Part shown: one piece after another, positions 11,801-24,200 of the stretch
Position numbering within the stretch: the first letter of the stretch is position 1
How the letters are laid out: each line of letters begins with the position of its first letter
Assembly (NCBI GenBank): GCA_030268105.1
Contig: BSDZ01000011.1
Location: 248,001 to 312,000 of the forward strand
Origin: Volvox africanus
Lineage: Eukaryota > Chlorophyta > Chlorophyceae > Chlamydomonadales > Volvocaceae
Direction of reading: 5' to 3'
DNA length: 64,000 bases
Position numbers and translations under genes: made by a program
Notes under the pieces: model-generated
Told to the model about the DNA's origin: nothing
Database searches by the model: none
Seen by the model: only the letters and a program-made list of their open reading frames with translations

Positions 11801-14800
11801 ATGCTCTAGATCCCGCCACCCTGGCGACCCACGGGTCGGACTCCCTTGGCGGCACCCTGTCCCCCGGCGTCCCGCTATCATTAGGGAGTGCCGCTGCCGA
11901 CCGGGCGCTGGGTCGTCTGAACCGCATGCTGGGTTTCAACGACCGTCTCCCAGCCACGCACGCCGCGCTGGGTGGTGACGCCTGTTCTGCGCGGCCACGC
12001 ACGTGTGGTGTCACTGGTCGGAGGGTATTTTGGTCTCATCGAACGCTGTTAGCGGGGATGCCGGTCACCACAGTATCGGCGGCCGTGGGGGGCACAGGAA
12101 CTGAAGGGACCGGGACCCGACATGCAGGGCTTAGTGGCGGGGGTCCGCGAAGGAAAGGTATGCGGGGAGGACCGGCGGACCGGCAGGAGGAGCACGAGGA
12201 GGGTGCTGAGAACTTCGACGCACTGACTTGGTTAGGGTCGGCGGTGCGCTGGCTGAGGCGACGACCGCAGGAGCGCTTCGACACGCACATCAGGTTCTGG
12301 GAGGTGGAGCCCGACGAGGACTTGGATCTGCATATGGCACCGGAGCAGCGGCGGCAGCAGGGGCAGCAGCATGAGCTGCCGCCACAACAGCAGAGAGATT
12401 ACGGGTCTGGTCATCCTCAAGATGATGAGGACGTCAAGGTGCCACCAGACTTGCTGCGGGAGCGAGAGCGGGAGAAGCAGCGCGGGTGGCCGCGGAGCCT
12501 TCGTTATCGGCTACCTGGCTTTGCGGCAGCGACGAGTCACGATATAGGGCTCACGCCCAACTATTACTTGCTGCTACAGCCGCCAGTGCACCCGGAGGTG
12601 AGGTAGCCAAGGCTTTGAAAGGGTGGGGCTGTAGCACAGGGGCCATGCAGGTAAACATGGACTCGTTAGGTAGAAGGTGCGCGCTGTAATCGTGCATGAG
12701 TAGGGGACAGTGCCCTAAGCCTCTAGTCCCAGGTCGCAGCACATCCGCAGGGAAGGGAGGTGATATGAAGGGAGAGGCGGAAAATATACAATCATCTGCT
12801 GTGACGAAAGGCACGTGAGGGCAGAGACGCAGGGAGCGGTGCAGTTGGAGACTGACGCGGTGTGGAGCTAAAAAGGATCACTTCCAAGGTGCGGTCGCAG
12901 CCTCAGTGTCAGTTACCTCTCTGCAGTCCGTGGCTATCTGGTAATGAGGCATGCTGAACGGCTAGGTCACGCAATTGAAAGGTATGCGAAGCATCCACGC
13001 CGCACTTCATCACTCTCTCTTATTCCCACACCTGACAAGGTCGGGCCAGGCCGGGTCGGGTCGGAGCCCAGATGGTCCACATCGTTTGCGTATTCACCCC
13101 AGCAGCGTTCGTTCTGTCCGGCCATCCCCCCTCCCCCTCCTAAACACACTTCCTCTCCTGAGCATTCACGCAGTTCCTCCGCTGTGGCCGCTGCAATTAT
13201 GTTATCGTTGTCGGTGTTGTTTTCTCCGTCAGGTGTTGCCGTATCTGCTGGGTGAGTCTGGTCCCGTCAGCTGCCTTCGCTGGCGTGAGGGAGAGTCGGC
13301 GGTGCTGCATGTCATACCGCGACCTGGCTCAGATGCAGAGAGGTGCGGCGGGATGGGTGTCGATTTCGTTGTCTACACCAAATGTACACGGTTGCACTCT
13401 TTCACATGACATAGCTCGTGTTCGGGTTGGGGCTTTGAGGTTTTGGGGGAGCTGTAACTTGGGCTTTGGATGGGAGCTGTTTCTGCTGCTTCTGCTGTCG
13501 TGTTCATTGTTGCACTACTGACTCTTTTCGCCTTCACGTCACATGAGTTCTTTGCGAAACGTAATGCTAATGGCTTACAAAACTATCAACCTGCAAGGTT
13601 TGTCGACGAAGCCGCCCCGCACTAGCGCGCGAATAACAAATACAGCATACATGCTGGGCCACTGACTCTACCTCGACTTGCTTAGCGGCACAGCTCCGGA
13701 CGGTTTTCTTTCGGGGTATCTTACTCATGCGGCCTAATGCTAGGATGTCGCAACCTCCCTTCCCGTGCCCCCAATCCCCTATCCCCCAACTCAGGCGAGG
13801 CGAGCGGCCCGTTCAGGTGCCACTGCGCCCAGCCGTGTGCGTTCTGCACCATGTGAATGCCTTTGAGGGAACACAGACCGGCACGCTGGTGCTGGACAGC
13901 GTGGCCTACGACAGTCTGCCGGCTGTTGGCGCGCAGCCCCTGCAGGAGCAGGTGGCCCGGGCGGTGGCTCCAGACGTTGGGTGCAGGCCCAGGTGGGGAG
14001 CTTGGATTCGGAGCTGAGCTGGGAAGGTGGCGATGGTAGGGAAGTGCATCTAGCCAGAGATGAGGCTCACCGCCCCGGCGCGAGGAAACAACGGACCTGG
14101 GCACGGGAGCCCGAAGTCCAGCGGAAGTGCCTGCCCTTCACAAAAACCTGTGAAAAGCTCTTTTGCGCAATCCGCTGTCGGGGGATTTCTGTGTGCCGTA
14201 TGTGCATTGCGGATGTCAGTGGCTGCTGCCGTGCCGCCGTCGCACTGGGGTAGAGAATGGAAAACGTCATCGAGAGCGGAGAGCCTTTCCGTAACCACAG
14301 CGAAGAGCTTGCGCCAACCGTTGTCATGACCGTGGTCATCGCCACCGTGCAAATTATACACCGACATCCGGCGGTCACAGCCCCCAGGGGTAAACCTCCT
14401 CTAGATGCACCTGTCCCACCACCTCTTCGTGTCTATGTGTTGTGCGGAATCTCCTTCCCCCTGCCCCGCTTTGGACGACGTCAGCCATCATCCGACCTTC
14501 ACGGTTATCCTCGTTCCTTCAGTATCAGCACCAGCTGGTTCGTTTCATTCGTCTTCCCCCCCTCCCCCGGCGTCCCTCACAACATTGCGCATGGCACACT
14601 GTGGAACGCGTCTGGTAGTCCCTAAGGTGGTTGGTGTTGTGTTCCGGGCGGCTCCCTGCTCGTAGGCTCCAGCGGTTGGTGGTGGACCTAGCAGCCGCCA
14701 CGGCCAGCCGCCTCCCCGTGCCCGGGGGCTCCCTGCAACCCATGGACACCACAGCGGATACCGACCGCCACCTGGAGCTCCCCACCTTCAACACCGCATA

Positions 14801-16308
14801 CACGGGCCGGAAGTATCGTTACGTGTACGGCTGCAGGTAGGGGATGTGGACTGGTTCGGGCGAGAACATCGCAGGGGATCTCTTAACGGGTGACGCCACT
14901 GCTGGCGCGATACAGACCAGACGGCTGAACCTTTGCACCTGACCACCTCGAAGCTGCCGCATAATAACCACTCCAGGGGAATCCAAAGGTTACTTTGCGC
15001 CGAGTTAAGATCATGCAAACAAGGACGAGTGCGCATTCCGAATTTTGATTTTTATCAGAGATGCCTTTTTGCCTGGTGACGTATCTCCTTTCTACCTGCC
15101 TGGGGGCCAGTGTGCTGTTTGAGGACGCCTCTTGTGGAGTGGTGAAGGCAGATATGGAGACTCAGCAGGCCCAGCGTTGGGCTCCAGGCCCTGGGTACAT
15201 CTGTCTGGAGCCCTGCTTCGTGCCGCGTCTGCCAGTGGGCCCGGAAGGTCCAGCGGCGGTGACGGCAGAACGGAAGCCGGGCAGACGACCAACCCGCTAC
15301 AGCACCCCTCACAAGGAGCATCCGGACGAGGAATCACCACCACCGTCCGTGGTGCAGCGGCAGCTAGCTGAAGATGATGGATGGTGGGCCGCTCTGCAAC
15401 CTCGTGTGGTGTGGTGATATGCAATTGCCGGGTGATTGCTGTAGTGTGTGTGCTTCTTCTTCGGGGTGTTCAGGTTAGCGGAGATTGGGGAAGTCGGGAA
15501 GGGGTGAGGTTAGGAGGACCGTGTGGTGTAAAGCGCCATTGGAGTCTTGGGGCAAGCTACAATTGTGATGATGCCTTAAGGAGAGCAAGTAGGGGTCCCG
15601 GCATCCTGGTTGGGTTGGGAATTACTTCCGGTACGTTTTCGGCGATGGTGCATGTGTGTGCGTGGGTGTGTGTGTGTGTTTGTGGTTGTGGTTGGTCGGC
15701 TGAAAGATGTAGGCATCGGTCCACAAGATGGCCATTTTGGGTTCACCCAAGCAACCTTGCCACCGCGGTGGGTTGCCACCGCGAGCAGGGATCTGGCGAT
15801 GATGGTGCAGGATGGGCAATGCGGAGAGGGGTAATTGGGTAAAGGAATGCCGCAACGAAGATTTAAGGCCTCATGCTCTGTGTTCCCCGACCCCCCATGC
15901 CACAACCATTGTTGCTCTGCACGCGAACTAACAAAGCCGCAGACCCTCAATCTCTACAACTTGGACTCCCTCCGGGTTGCGTGCTGGAATACCATCGACA
16001 TACAACAGCATGAAGGACTTGAGCCGAGGATCATGATGCGCGCAGCATTTGGATGTGGTGTTTTTATGCAAGAGTGGAGTGGAATGCATATCTGCACTCC
16101 AAACCTTTGCTTATCTTCCCATTCCCGTACATGCACCCGCAGGTTATTGGTCTACGGGTTCGATTCGGCTTCCCGGCGGAGTGAGTTGCTCGTGTTTGAT
16201 GCCTGGGCGATCATGGCGGGGCCTGTGGCACGATTAGCCCTGCCCAGCCCGTTGCCTCACGGCCTCTATGGCACGTGGACAGACAAGTTCTTTGGTCCTC
16301 GACAGTAA
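8877..16308 (+). CDS. Carotenoid cleavage oxygenase-like protein, two Fe ligands replaced
   Basis: RPE65/CCD family, which normally cleaves carotenoid or stilbene double bonds with an Fe(II) held by four histidines. Exon 1, 8877-9209, starts MASPFARLIVSCFCLSVSA (signal or transit type). Next come about 9393-9680, about 10556-10789 (GTFFRNGPGRFS) and about 11141-11300 (LRNAANAGVALQGDKLLALY). The following exons join in perfect phase: 11788-12597, 13233-13342, 13795-13992, 14666-14836, 15111-15383, 16143-16308. Family motifs seen are GGLPYALDP, HDIGLTPNYY (His ligand 2), VLHHVNAFEG (ligand 3), ELPTFNTAYTGRKYRYVYG and EDDGWLLVYGFDSASRRSEL. Ligand 1, expected in SAHP, reads SARP. Ligand 4, expected in GLHGTW, reads GLYGTW. 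Exon 5 also carries a long Q/E/R-rich insert. The frame is otherwise intact, so this is a diverged or non-catalytic member rather than an obvious pseudogene. Joins of exons 2-4 are approximate. Confidence 0.82.
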
Positions 16309-16745
16309 CATGAAGGGTATCCGCACGCAGGGAATTCGCACGCAGGGTATCCAGCTGAAGTTTGGGACACGGAGACAGCCGCACAGTTGGGGTTTTCAGG
16401 TGGAGGAGAGGGTCGGGGCAGGCAAAGTCAGGTGGTAGGTGGGATTGCTGTTAACGCAGGTTGGCTTGTGAGGTCGACATGCGCCGGTTTCAGATTGGGG
16501 ACATCCGGAAGTCAGGAGAATACTATTTGCCGTCGTCAACAAGGCATGTTTTTGCCTGTATGTTTTTGCCGTTTTGCCGACAGGCCTTGTCAAATGCGAT
16601 GGTGGTGTTTGAATGGATTGTGATATGCTGTCGGACAGAAAAGCAACTCCGTATTCCGTTTCATAATTGTTTATGCATTAGGATAGCGCACTGACTATTA
16701 TATTAGGAAGAAAAGATACCAGTACTACTTGTTCTATCCTTTATG
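16309..16745. other. 3' flank of the carotenoid-oxygenase gene
   Basis: Contains a short imperfect repeat (CGCACGCAGGG twice near 16321-16345) and otherwise unremarkable sequence up to the copia remnant. I saw no TGTAA here, so the poly(A) site of the upstream gene is not placed. Confidence 0.4.
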
Positions 16746-16753
16746 CATATCCA

Positions 16754-17434
16754 CTATTGTTCCAACTGATGTTCAACACACCCCTTCGGATGAAACACCA
16801 TTATCGTCTGCTTACTCTTAGTGTCAGTCAATCCTGAACTCCGTGAACTTCCATCATGCTCTTCCATCATGCTCTCCATGGGATAGTAATTAAACTTAGC
16901 CTCGCCGCGCTCAGCCCGCTCCCAGACAAATTGGTGGACCACATCAATGTGCTTCGACCGCTCCATGGTAACCGGATCCTTGATGAGGCTCAGCGCCCCC
17001 TGGTTTTCCCATATTGCTGCTCGATGCCCAAATCGAACAAGAGCTTTTGAATCCACAGCGCCTCACATATGGCGAATGCTGCGGCCTTGTATTCAGCCTT
17101 GATTGATGACGTTGCAACAGCAGGCTGCAAGCGGCTCTTCCAGCCCATCGCTGCACCATTCAGTAGAAAAACGAAACCTATGGTGGACCAACGGCTGTCA
17201 CGGTCCTTTGCCCAATCAGCATCGGAATAGCCCTCTTATCACTAAACTGCCATGTTTGTAGTGCAGCCCGAACTTCATCATGCCCTTCACGTATCTCAAT
17301 ACGCCATTAGCCGCCTCCCAGTGAGTCTGGGTAGGCACCAACATGTACCGTGCCAGCATGTAGACAGCCTGGGGAATGTCGGGACGGATACAGGTCGCCA
17401 AATACATCAGGCTACCAATTAACTCACGAAACAC
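16754..17434 (-). pseudogene. Copia-1 RT C-terminus and RNase H
   Basis: 17434-17216 carries GSLMYLATCIRPDIPQAV and HWEAANGVLRYVKG, the conserved end of copia RT. 17056-16754 carries the RNase H end with SKHIDVVHQFVWERA and the polyprotein C-terminus GCVEHQLEQ. The frames differ and the middle of RNase H is damaged. Confidence 0.75.
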
Positions 17435-17611
17435 GTCGCATCCTCAAGCACCACTTCATCCTCTTTTTCTGCTCAGACAACCGCAGAGCTCAGAGGAATC
17501 GACTGCTCCTTGGCCTCTGCCATCTGGAACCTCTGCAACAGCTCCGCAGTATAACGCCGTTAAGTAAAAGCCTCCGCTCACCCCCTGCTTTGTTGCGCTC
17601 CACCTCCATAC

Positions 17612-18375
17612 CTAGAAAGAGAGACACCTCCCCAGATCACACATATCATACTCCCTCATTAGCTTCTCCTTCCTTTTCTTCACTTCAACCTTGTTGCTTC
17701 CCGCTACCAGTAGATCATCAACATGCACCAGCAACCAGATGGTGTACGACTTTCCATACAGCACAAATAACGCCGGATCAGACTCAGAGGCCTGGAACCC
17801 CAATTGCTCAAGGGTCCTGCGCAACTTCTCATGCCATGCCCTGCTTGCTTGCCGCAGGCCGTATAACGCCCGCTTTAATTTGCACTTCATGCTGCACCAC
17901 CTGCCACAGAACCGGGCGGCTGGTCGCAGTAAACCTCCTCGTCAAGTTCCCCATTATGGAACACCGTGGATACGTCCAAGTGCTGCACGTTATACCCCTT
18001 CTCCGTGGCCATGGCCAGATAGGAACGCACAGTGACTTGGTTGCATGTTATTGCAAACACCTTGTCAAAATCGATGCCCTCCTTTTGCCTAAAACCCTTG
18101 GCAACAAACCGAGCCTTGTACTTCTCAATCTCTCACTCTGCATTCCGCTTAACAGCACAAACCCACTTCACAGGGATCACATTCACACTGAGTGGCGGCT
18201 TGGCAAGGTCCCATGTATCATTGGCGGCAAGAAATCCAATCTCCTCATTAATTGCCTGCTGCCAGTGTACAGCCTCCCTGCCTGCCTCTTGATACGACTC
18301 AGGAACTACAACATTCCGCAGTGCCACAGTATATGCATTGTAATGTGCAGGTACCTGTCCGCGGTTGTTAGGCAC
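17612..18375 (-). pseudogene. Copia-1 reverse transcriptase
   Basis: Two open segments. 18375-18133 holds the RT entry (AINEEIGFLAANDTWDL, VKWVCAVKRNAE). 17890-17612 holds LKRALYGLRQASRAW and the catalytic LLVHVDDLLVAG. Between them the frame is broken by stops. The active-site Asp pair survives, but the gene as a whole is not translatable. Confidence 0.8.
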
Positions 18376-18608
18376 TGGGTAGTGACGGCCAGGTGGGTTC
18401 TCATCACCCCCTCCAGCTGCACCACCGTTTACACTTCCAACATCTGCCTGCGCCTCATCACCGGACTCTTCAATCTCACTTTACTAATGAGCAGCCTCTT
18501 GCGCCTCTTCAAACTGATCATTTTCTGCCGGGAATTCCGCCATGGGAATCTGGTCAACCGACTCAGCCCCATCACTGCTGCCACTGTCGCTTTGACGGCT
18601 GACTTTCT

Positions 18609-19127
18609 CTACCGCATATGTTTCTCATCGAAATCCACGTTCGAGCTCACAAGGACCTTATCCCTGACCAAAACACGATATGCTTTGCTGCCACGCTCGT
18701 ATCCCACGAACACCCTCTTGACAGCAGTTGGCTCCAGCTTGTTGCACGGCTGCTGGTCCTGATACACCCATGCAGTGCAGCCAAACACACAAAAACCAGA
18801 CACGTCAGGCCGCACACCCAGGAACGCCTCGAAGGGTGTAACGGTAATGCCTTGGCTGGGGGAGCAGTTGTGAATTGCGCACGCCGTATTGACAGCTTCG
18901 GCCCACATCTCTGCCTTCAACCCCAAATCCCTCAACTTGGCCCTGACCCGGTCTAGCAGTGTGCGGTTGAGCCTCTCAGCACTGCCGTTTTGCTCAGATG
19001 TGCGGGGCGCAGACTTATCATGTTTGATACCATGCTCTGTGAAGAACGCTTCTACTTCGTGATTTAGGTACTCACCACCACGGTCACTCTGCACGGACTG
19101 CAGCTTGCACCTTGACTGCCTCTCCAT
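18609..19127 (-). pseudogene. Copia-1 integrase core
   Basis: Shows SDRGGEYLNHEVEAFF (second catalytic Asp), SEQNGSAERLNRTLLDRVR (catalytic Glu) and the copia-type VFGCTAWVY segment, ending at YRVLVRDKVLVSSNVDF. It is offset in frame from the preceding protease/integrase frame, which marks a frameshift near 19130-19230. Confidence 0.8.
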
Positions 19128-19230
19128 GCATAGGAGAACTTCCTTTTAGGTCGACGCAACCATGTGCTTTATTCGCCACACAACGTACCACCCCAAAGTT
19201 TGATGCTTCATCAAGGATAGTGAGAACGTA

Positions 19231-20811
19231 TTATGTGCCTCCAAGGGACTGCATAGGCATCTCAACTACATCCATGTGCACTCGGTCCATCACGTCCCTA
19301 GGTCTGTCATTTGACTTTGGGTAGGACACGCGAGTCGCCATGGTTTCAATGCACACATCACACTTCCCCTTGGTCCGCGCATACTCTAGGATCTGGTCAA
19401 CGTTCACCGACATCCCGTCCACCATCTTTGCTGCCCTTCCTAGGTTCTCGTACCCTAGGTGGCCGTACCGCCGGTGCCACTCTTCGACGGACTGCTCTAG
19501 CACCGTGAGGGTTTTCCAGGATTCACGTGCATGCAGAGGCAGGGCTCTCAAAAACCACATGCAGTCCACCATGATAGTTTCTAGGGGTGAGTCCTGTTTT
19601 AGGGAGCAAATCCTGGGACTATGCCATCTCTCTTCTCGCACCACGTTCTGCTTGGGAGGAAGAAGGTGCCCCTCCTTAGCTAGGAAGTTCCAGCCTGCTT
19701 CTACCATTTTTCCTAGCGAAATCAGCCGGTGCCCAGCCTCTGGGACATGAGCAACGTCCTTGAGTGTCACCACGATCCCATCATCCGTCTTCAACTCAAC
19801 ATCACCGTACCCCACGATCCAGCACGCAGTACCCGCAATCCCTTCCACGATTGGCCCATTTGATACTGACCGGTAGTTCACTAGGTCTTCACGTGTATCA
19901 GTGAGGTGAGTCTGGCATGTGGAGTCCAGCTTCCAGTGGTACTTGTTGTTGACTGTTGCTAAAGCAGAGCGAACCTCCGCCACAGTGGGTGATCTGGCAA
20001 CCGCATCCATGGTTGCCCGCACCACATACGTATACTGGCGACTGCGACGATCATCATTGCACTGTTGCCTCCTGCCGCCGCTGCCCCTGCCGCCACCGCC
20101 CTCACCTCTATTGCTTTCCCGCAATGGGTGTTTGAGCAGCGGGCAGTCGCGTTTGATATGTCCTAACACGTTGCACTTGCGGCAGCGGTAGTCAGCATGA
20201 GGGTTGGTGCACAGCCGAGATACCCCAGCGCTTCCAGATTCACCACCGCCATCTCTCCCAGCTCCGTCACCTCCACCACCGTTACCATAGTCACGGAAGT
20301 CACGGTTATATTGCCGCCTGTTGCCGCTGAACCGGCTGCGGCCACCGCGGGCCCCACCACTGCACCCAGTTGCTAGGGCGCCTACACGAGGAGCTTCCTG
20401 GCTTTGGTTGAACCGCAACTCGGCAGCCTGGAGAGACTCCTTCAGACTCCTGATGTCGACGTCGTTAGACTTTTTACAAGCAAAGTAGGCATCCACTGTC
20501 ACGCTAAACTGCGGTAGAAGACCTCTGACGAATGCACTTAAAAGGTGGTCTTCTGTGATGACGCAGTTGATGGCTCCGGCTTTCTCCCGCAACTCGTCGA
20601 CCGCATTGTAGTACCCTTCGATGCTCTTGCTACTGGTCTGTTTAAGGTCACTCAGTTCCTTGTGAATTACTAAGGAAGTGAGAGCCGACGTCTTTATGAA
20701 GGTGTTGCGGATTTCAGTCCAAGCATCAGCCGCCGTCGCCGCCTGGTCGATGAGCTTGTGGCACCGCTGGTCCGTGATCTTGATGAGCCTGCACTTGGCC
20801 TTCAATGACAA
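19231..20811 (-). pseudogene. Copia-1 gag, protease and integrase N-domain
   Basis: An open frame of about 526 codons. It begins inside gag (UBN2-type helix, KCRLIKITDQRCHKLIDQA). Then come R/G-rich linkers, a zinc knuckle CRKCNVLGHIKRDC (CX2CX4HX4C), the aspartic protease segment LDSTCQTHL (DST in place of DSG), and the pre-integrase zinc-binding region WHRRYGHLGYENL with CDVC. An in-frame stop lies just upstream of the first gag codons, and a frame change near 20835 links it to the previous frame. The 5' part is therefore damaged. Confidence 0.8.
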
Positions 20812-20889
20812 CGCAGGACTTGCAGCTGATAGATCCTTATATTATCCTCGAATCCATAACGCATAGTCTCCACTATTGTTCCGACCGAT

Positions 20890-21288
20890 GTCCCCATGGC
20901 TGGCTGGCTGTCGTGTACAGCCACCGTTATTGGATCGCGGTTGCTCGAAAACAGCCGTTTGCCGTCGCGGAGGGGCCATGGGGTATCTGGTCCTATCATG
21001 ACGTTTGTCCTTTATATGTCTTGATCGTTTACAACTTTTGGCTGGAAAAGGTCATTGGTGCCGGCAATAAATTTTGCTACTCCATAACCTGCCGTGCATA
21101 TCTATACACCATAGATGATGAGGCGTATCCAAATATGACGTCACGTAATACCGTTATCTGCTTGTGGCTCTGTTGTAACGTGATAAGGGCAAGGGATATC
21201 CGCGATGTGACTATGGCTTGTGACCAAGAGGCATTGTTTTACAGATTGTGATATCCCGATAATTGAGCACTGGTCTGACCTGCGCAAG
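20890..21288. other. Interval between Copia-1 and the ALKBH1-like gene
   Basis: About 400 bp without a supported gene. It must hold the promoter and 5' UTR (possibly a 5' non-coding exon) of the AlkB-type gene, so the copia remnant ends very close to that promoter. I see no clear TATA box. Confidence 0.4.
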
Positions 21289-24200
21289 ATGCAATATGGT
21301 GGATACAACGGCGTCGATGACGGCGCGCAAACGCGAACAGCATTCAGGGAGGCAGAGAAAAGATACCAACTCTTCCGCGAACAAAAAATGAAAATGAAGT
21401 GAGGCAATATTGCGTATACGGTTATGCTTCGCCTTGTCGCAAACTCAGTTACATCCAGTCATTTCGCACAGGCGCGGGAAACAAAAACCTGGAAAGCTGT
21501 TGACGCGTCCAATTGATATGAGTGATGTAATGGACCTGCACGGAAGGCAAGGTGACTCACTGCCACCGGAAGTTCTTCGTCACCAGGTCCCGGATTACGA
21601 CAGCTCCGTCTACACGTTCGTACGACACCCCGGTGAGTCTGCAAGCGAGCACCAGCCCTCCTTCCCAAATATACGTCACATGCACCATTTGGTCAAGTAC
21701 ATCTCACCCGTCACGCAGACATACATACGTACATACACTTTCATTTCTGATTACAACATACGCCGTACCGTTCTTGTGTATTCCTGATCTGTGTGAAATA
21801 GGCATTCCGCCCCCTCTGTCCCGCTCTACTTGTCATCCATACATGATGCCCACCGGGGCACCCAGGGCTAGTGTACATTCCCAGCGCCCTTCCGCTGGCC
21901 CAGCAGCTGGAGCTCACCACCGCCGCGCTGACAGATTACCCGGAGCCTCCCGCACGCACAAACCACGTGCTGCAGTATGGGCCGATGACAGGACTCTGGC
22001 GCGCTGCCCAGAAGGGCTTGAGGCTCAATTGGGGTCGCAGGGATAACCCGCACGCAGGTGGGGCGTCAGCGGGAACTCGGAAGGGATGGGGGCCGTCTCA
22101 TACCACACCATAGGCACGAGGAAGAAATGAGTGTTACCCGTCAACCCCTCTTTCGCTACGGAGGTTCCAGCCATCTTAGTCAAGCCAATCTTAGTTCGTT
22201 TAGCCCGCCGGTGCAGCATGCACAACGAGATTTATTGCTGTTCAGTCATCCAGGGAGAGGAGGACAGACGAGGAGACGCGCAGCGGGGACGAGGAGGGGA
22301 CGGGGAGATGGGGGCGTCGGGACAGCAGCATGGAATGGGGGTGCGATGGCGCGAAGGAAGGTCGAAGGAGAGTCTAACATCAGCCACCCATCTACGTTGC
22401 CCACCCCTCTGGCAGATGCCCAAGAGTGCGCGGAACGTGAACATACCCAGATAGCACCGTACTGCTACCCCGATACTGACGGTCCGAGTGCCTTCGGTAC
22501 CATCACCACCACCAAGAATAACAACGACAATGGGCTTAATCCGGGTCCAGGGGTGGGGTCCGAGGAACCCGAGGCTGCTACTGGTCCCGCTGCGACCAGG
22601 CCTGAAGGGTCAACCACAGCCGCATTTGATGACGGCTTTGAAACTAAGAAGGGTACAGCAGCACAAACTCGGAGCACATATAGCTGCGCAGGGAGTCCAT
22701 CAAGGTTTCAATGTGCGGAAACGCGGTGCCGCCAGTCATGCTCTGTGAACGGGACAGCGATATCCCAAGTGCCTTTTGCATCAGGTGTGAGATGCATAAG
22801 GCCCACCTGGAATCCGCTATGCTAGTTGGGTAGTTCGCTACTATGGCTTTATAAGCGTGTACATCTGACGCATATAGCTGCGGCTGCAGAGCAAATTTGG
22901 CGCTTACCCAAGGTACTTACCATTGCAGATGCCGGGGCTGAGATGCAAAGAGGACCCGGGCGGGAGTTGAATGGGCAAGGCTGCGGGTCAGGAGCCACGG
23001 CCTCTGGGCGGCCAAGGGCCCAGGGCGAAAAGGAGGAGTGTAATGCAGATGATGATGACGGCGGCTGCAGCAACAGCAGCCGTACCAGCAGTGTTGGCGG
23101 AAGTCGCAGCCACAGTGATAGTGGAAGCGATGGCTGTAGAGGCGATGCGGTAGATGCTCCCGCATTCAAGGATTGTTGGAGCATTGACGGCCGGGGACCA
23201 CCGGCGGAGAAGTTGCTTCGGAAGCTGAGATGGGCGACGCTGGGTCCGCAGTTCAATTGGTCACAGCGGCAGTACGACTTCGTGGGCGTGCACAGGTGGG
23301 CGCCGGTAGAAGTAGGGTAGAAATCAGGCATCATACTGTAGCGTGAGCATCAGTGTATCTCTTCCGCACCACCTAGGAAGACCGAAGCGCTCGATGTGCT
23401 TTCAGGGAATATCGCTGACCTATTACAGATGAAAGTGGTTCCCCTTTGCCGGAAAAACGTGGGAGGTTTCAGTCAGCTCGGGCTGTCCCGTTGCTGGCCC
23501 AAGTAGTCCACCGACCTGTGTCTCTTCTTCCAACAAAATCGTGCGGGTAAATGTTATATCCGAAGCCCAGTAGCCCAGTGGGCCGTCCGTTGAAATAAGC
23601 AATACATGTATAAGAGGAGAATGAGAAGTACGAAAGAAGCAATACCGTGAGGGCGGGGTTGAGGGCAAGGGCGGGGGGCGCCTTCCTTCCTAACACCGTC
23701 TGCGGAGTTGTGTCATTGTGTCTAGCTCTTGAACATGAAGGACACGGGATGAATTATGTTATTTAAAATCAATCTAAGCATGGCAAATACTTGTATGGCT
23801 ACAGGCAGTTGCCTTCCTCCCTCGAGGGTCTGGCCATTCAGCTGGCGGCTGTGGTGGAAAACCTGCAGGTTGCTGGGCTGAAAGTGCTGCCGCCCGCGGG
23901 TAGGGCTGCGTCGGGTCTTGGAACTCCGGGTTGAGATTGCGCCGAGAATTGCCATAGGGGCGAGGGAGACCTTGAGGCAAGGCAGGTTAGCTAACTTGAG
24001 GGCCAAATGAAAACTATGAATACTAAGGTACTGTGATCATATGCAATTGTTGGTGTTGATTCCACCGTGCGCGTATGTGGTGTCGTGTGGTGTCGGAGGT
24101 TGTTGCTCAACAGCAGCTCCCGTTAGTGTGAAGGGCCTGAATTCGAAGCGTCGTCACTGAGCGTCTATCGCCCCCTTCATGCCACCCCTTCATGGCCGCA

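Larger units (their letters stand above)
16746..20889 (-). mobile_element. Copia-1: decayed Ty1/copia element (Osser-like)
   Basis: Minus-strand element with the copia order gag, protease, integrase, RT, RNase H, broken into several frames. A near-identical segment of about 24 bp (GGAACAATAGTGGA with similar flanks) occurs at both ends, near 16746-16769 and 20866-20889. I found no longer terminal repeats, so the LTRs are either very short, truncated or lost. Osser from Volvox carteri is the best-known copia element of this lineage. The comparison is from general knowledge, not from alignment. Confidence 0.75.

Noticed and set aside
17350..18762. A 470-codon plus-strand open frame
   Set aside because: It is antisense to the Copia-1 RT and integrase segments, which carry clear family motifs. 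The plus-strand peptide has none.
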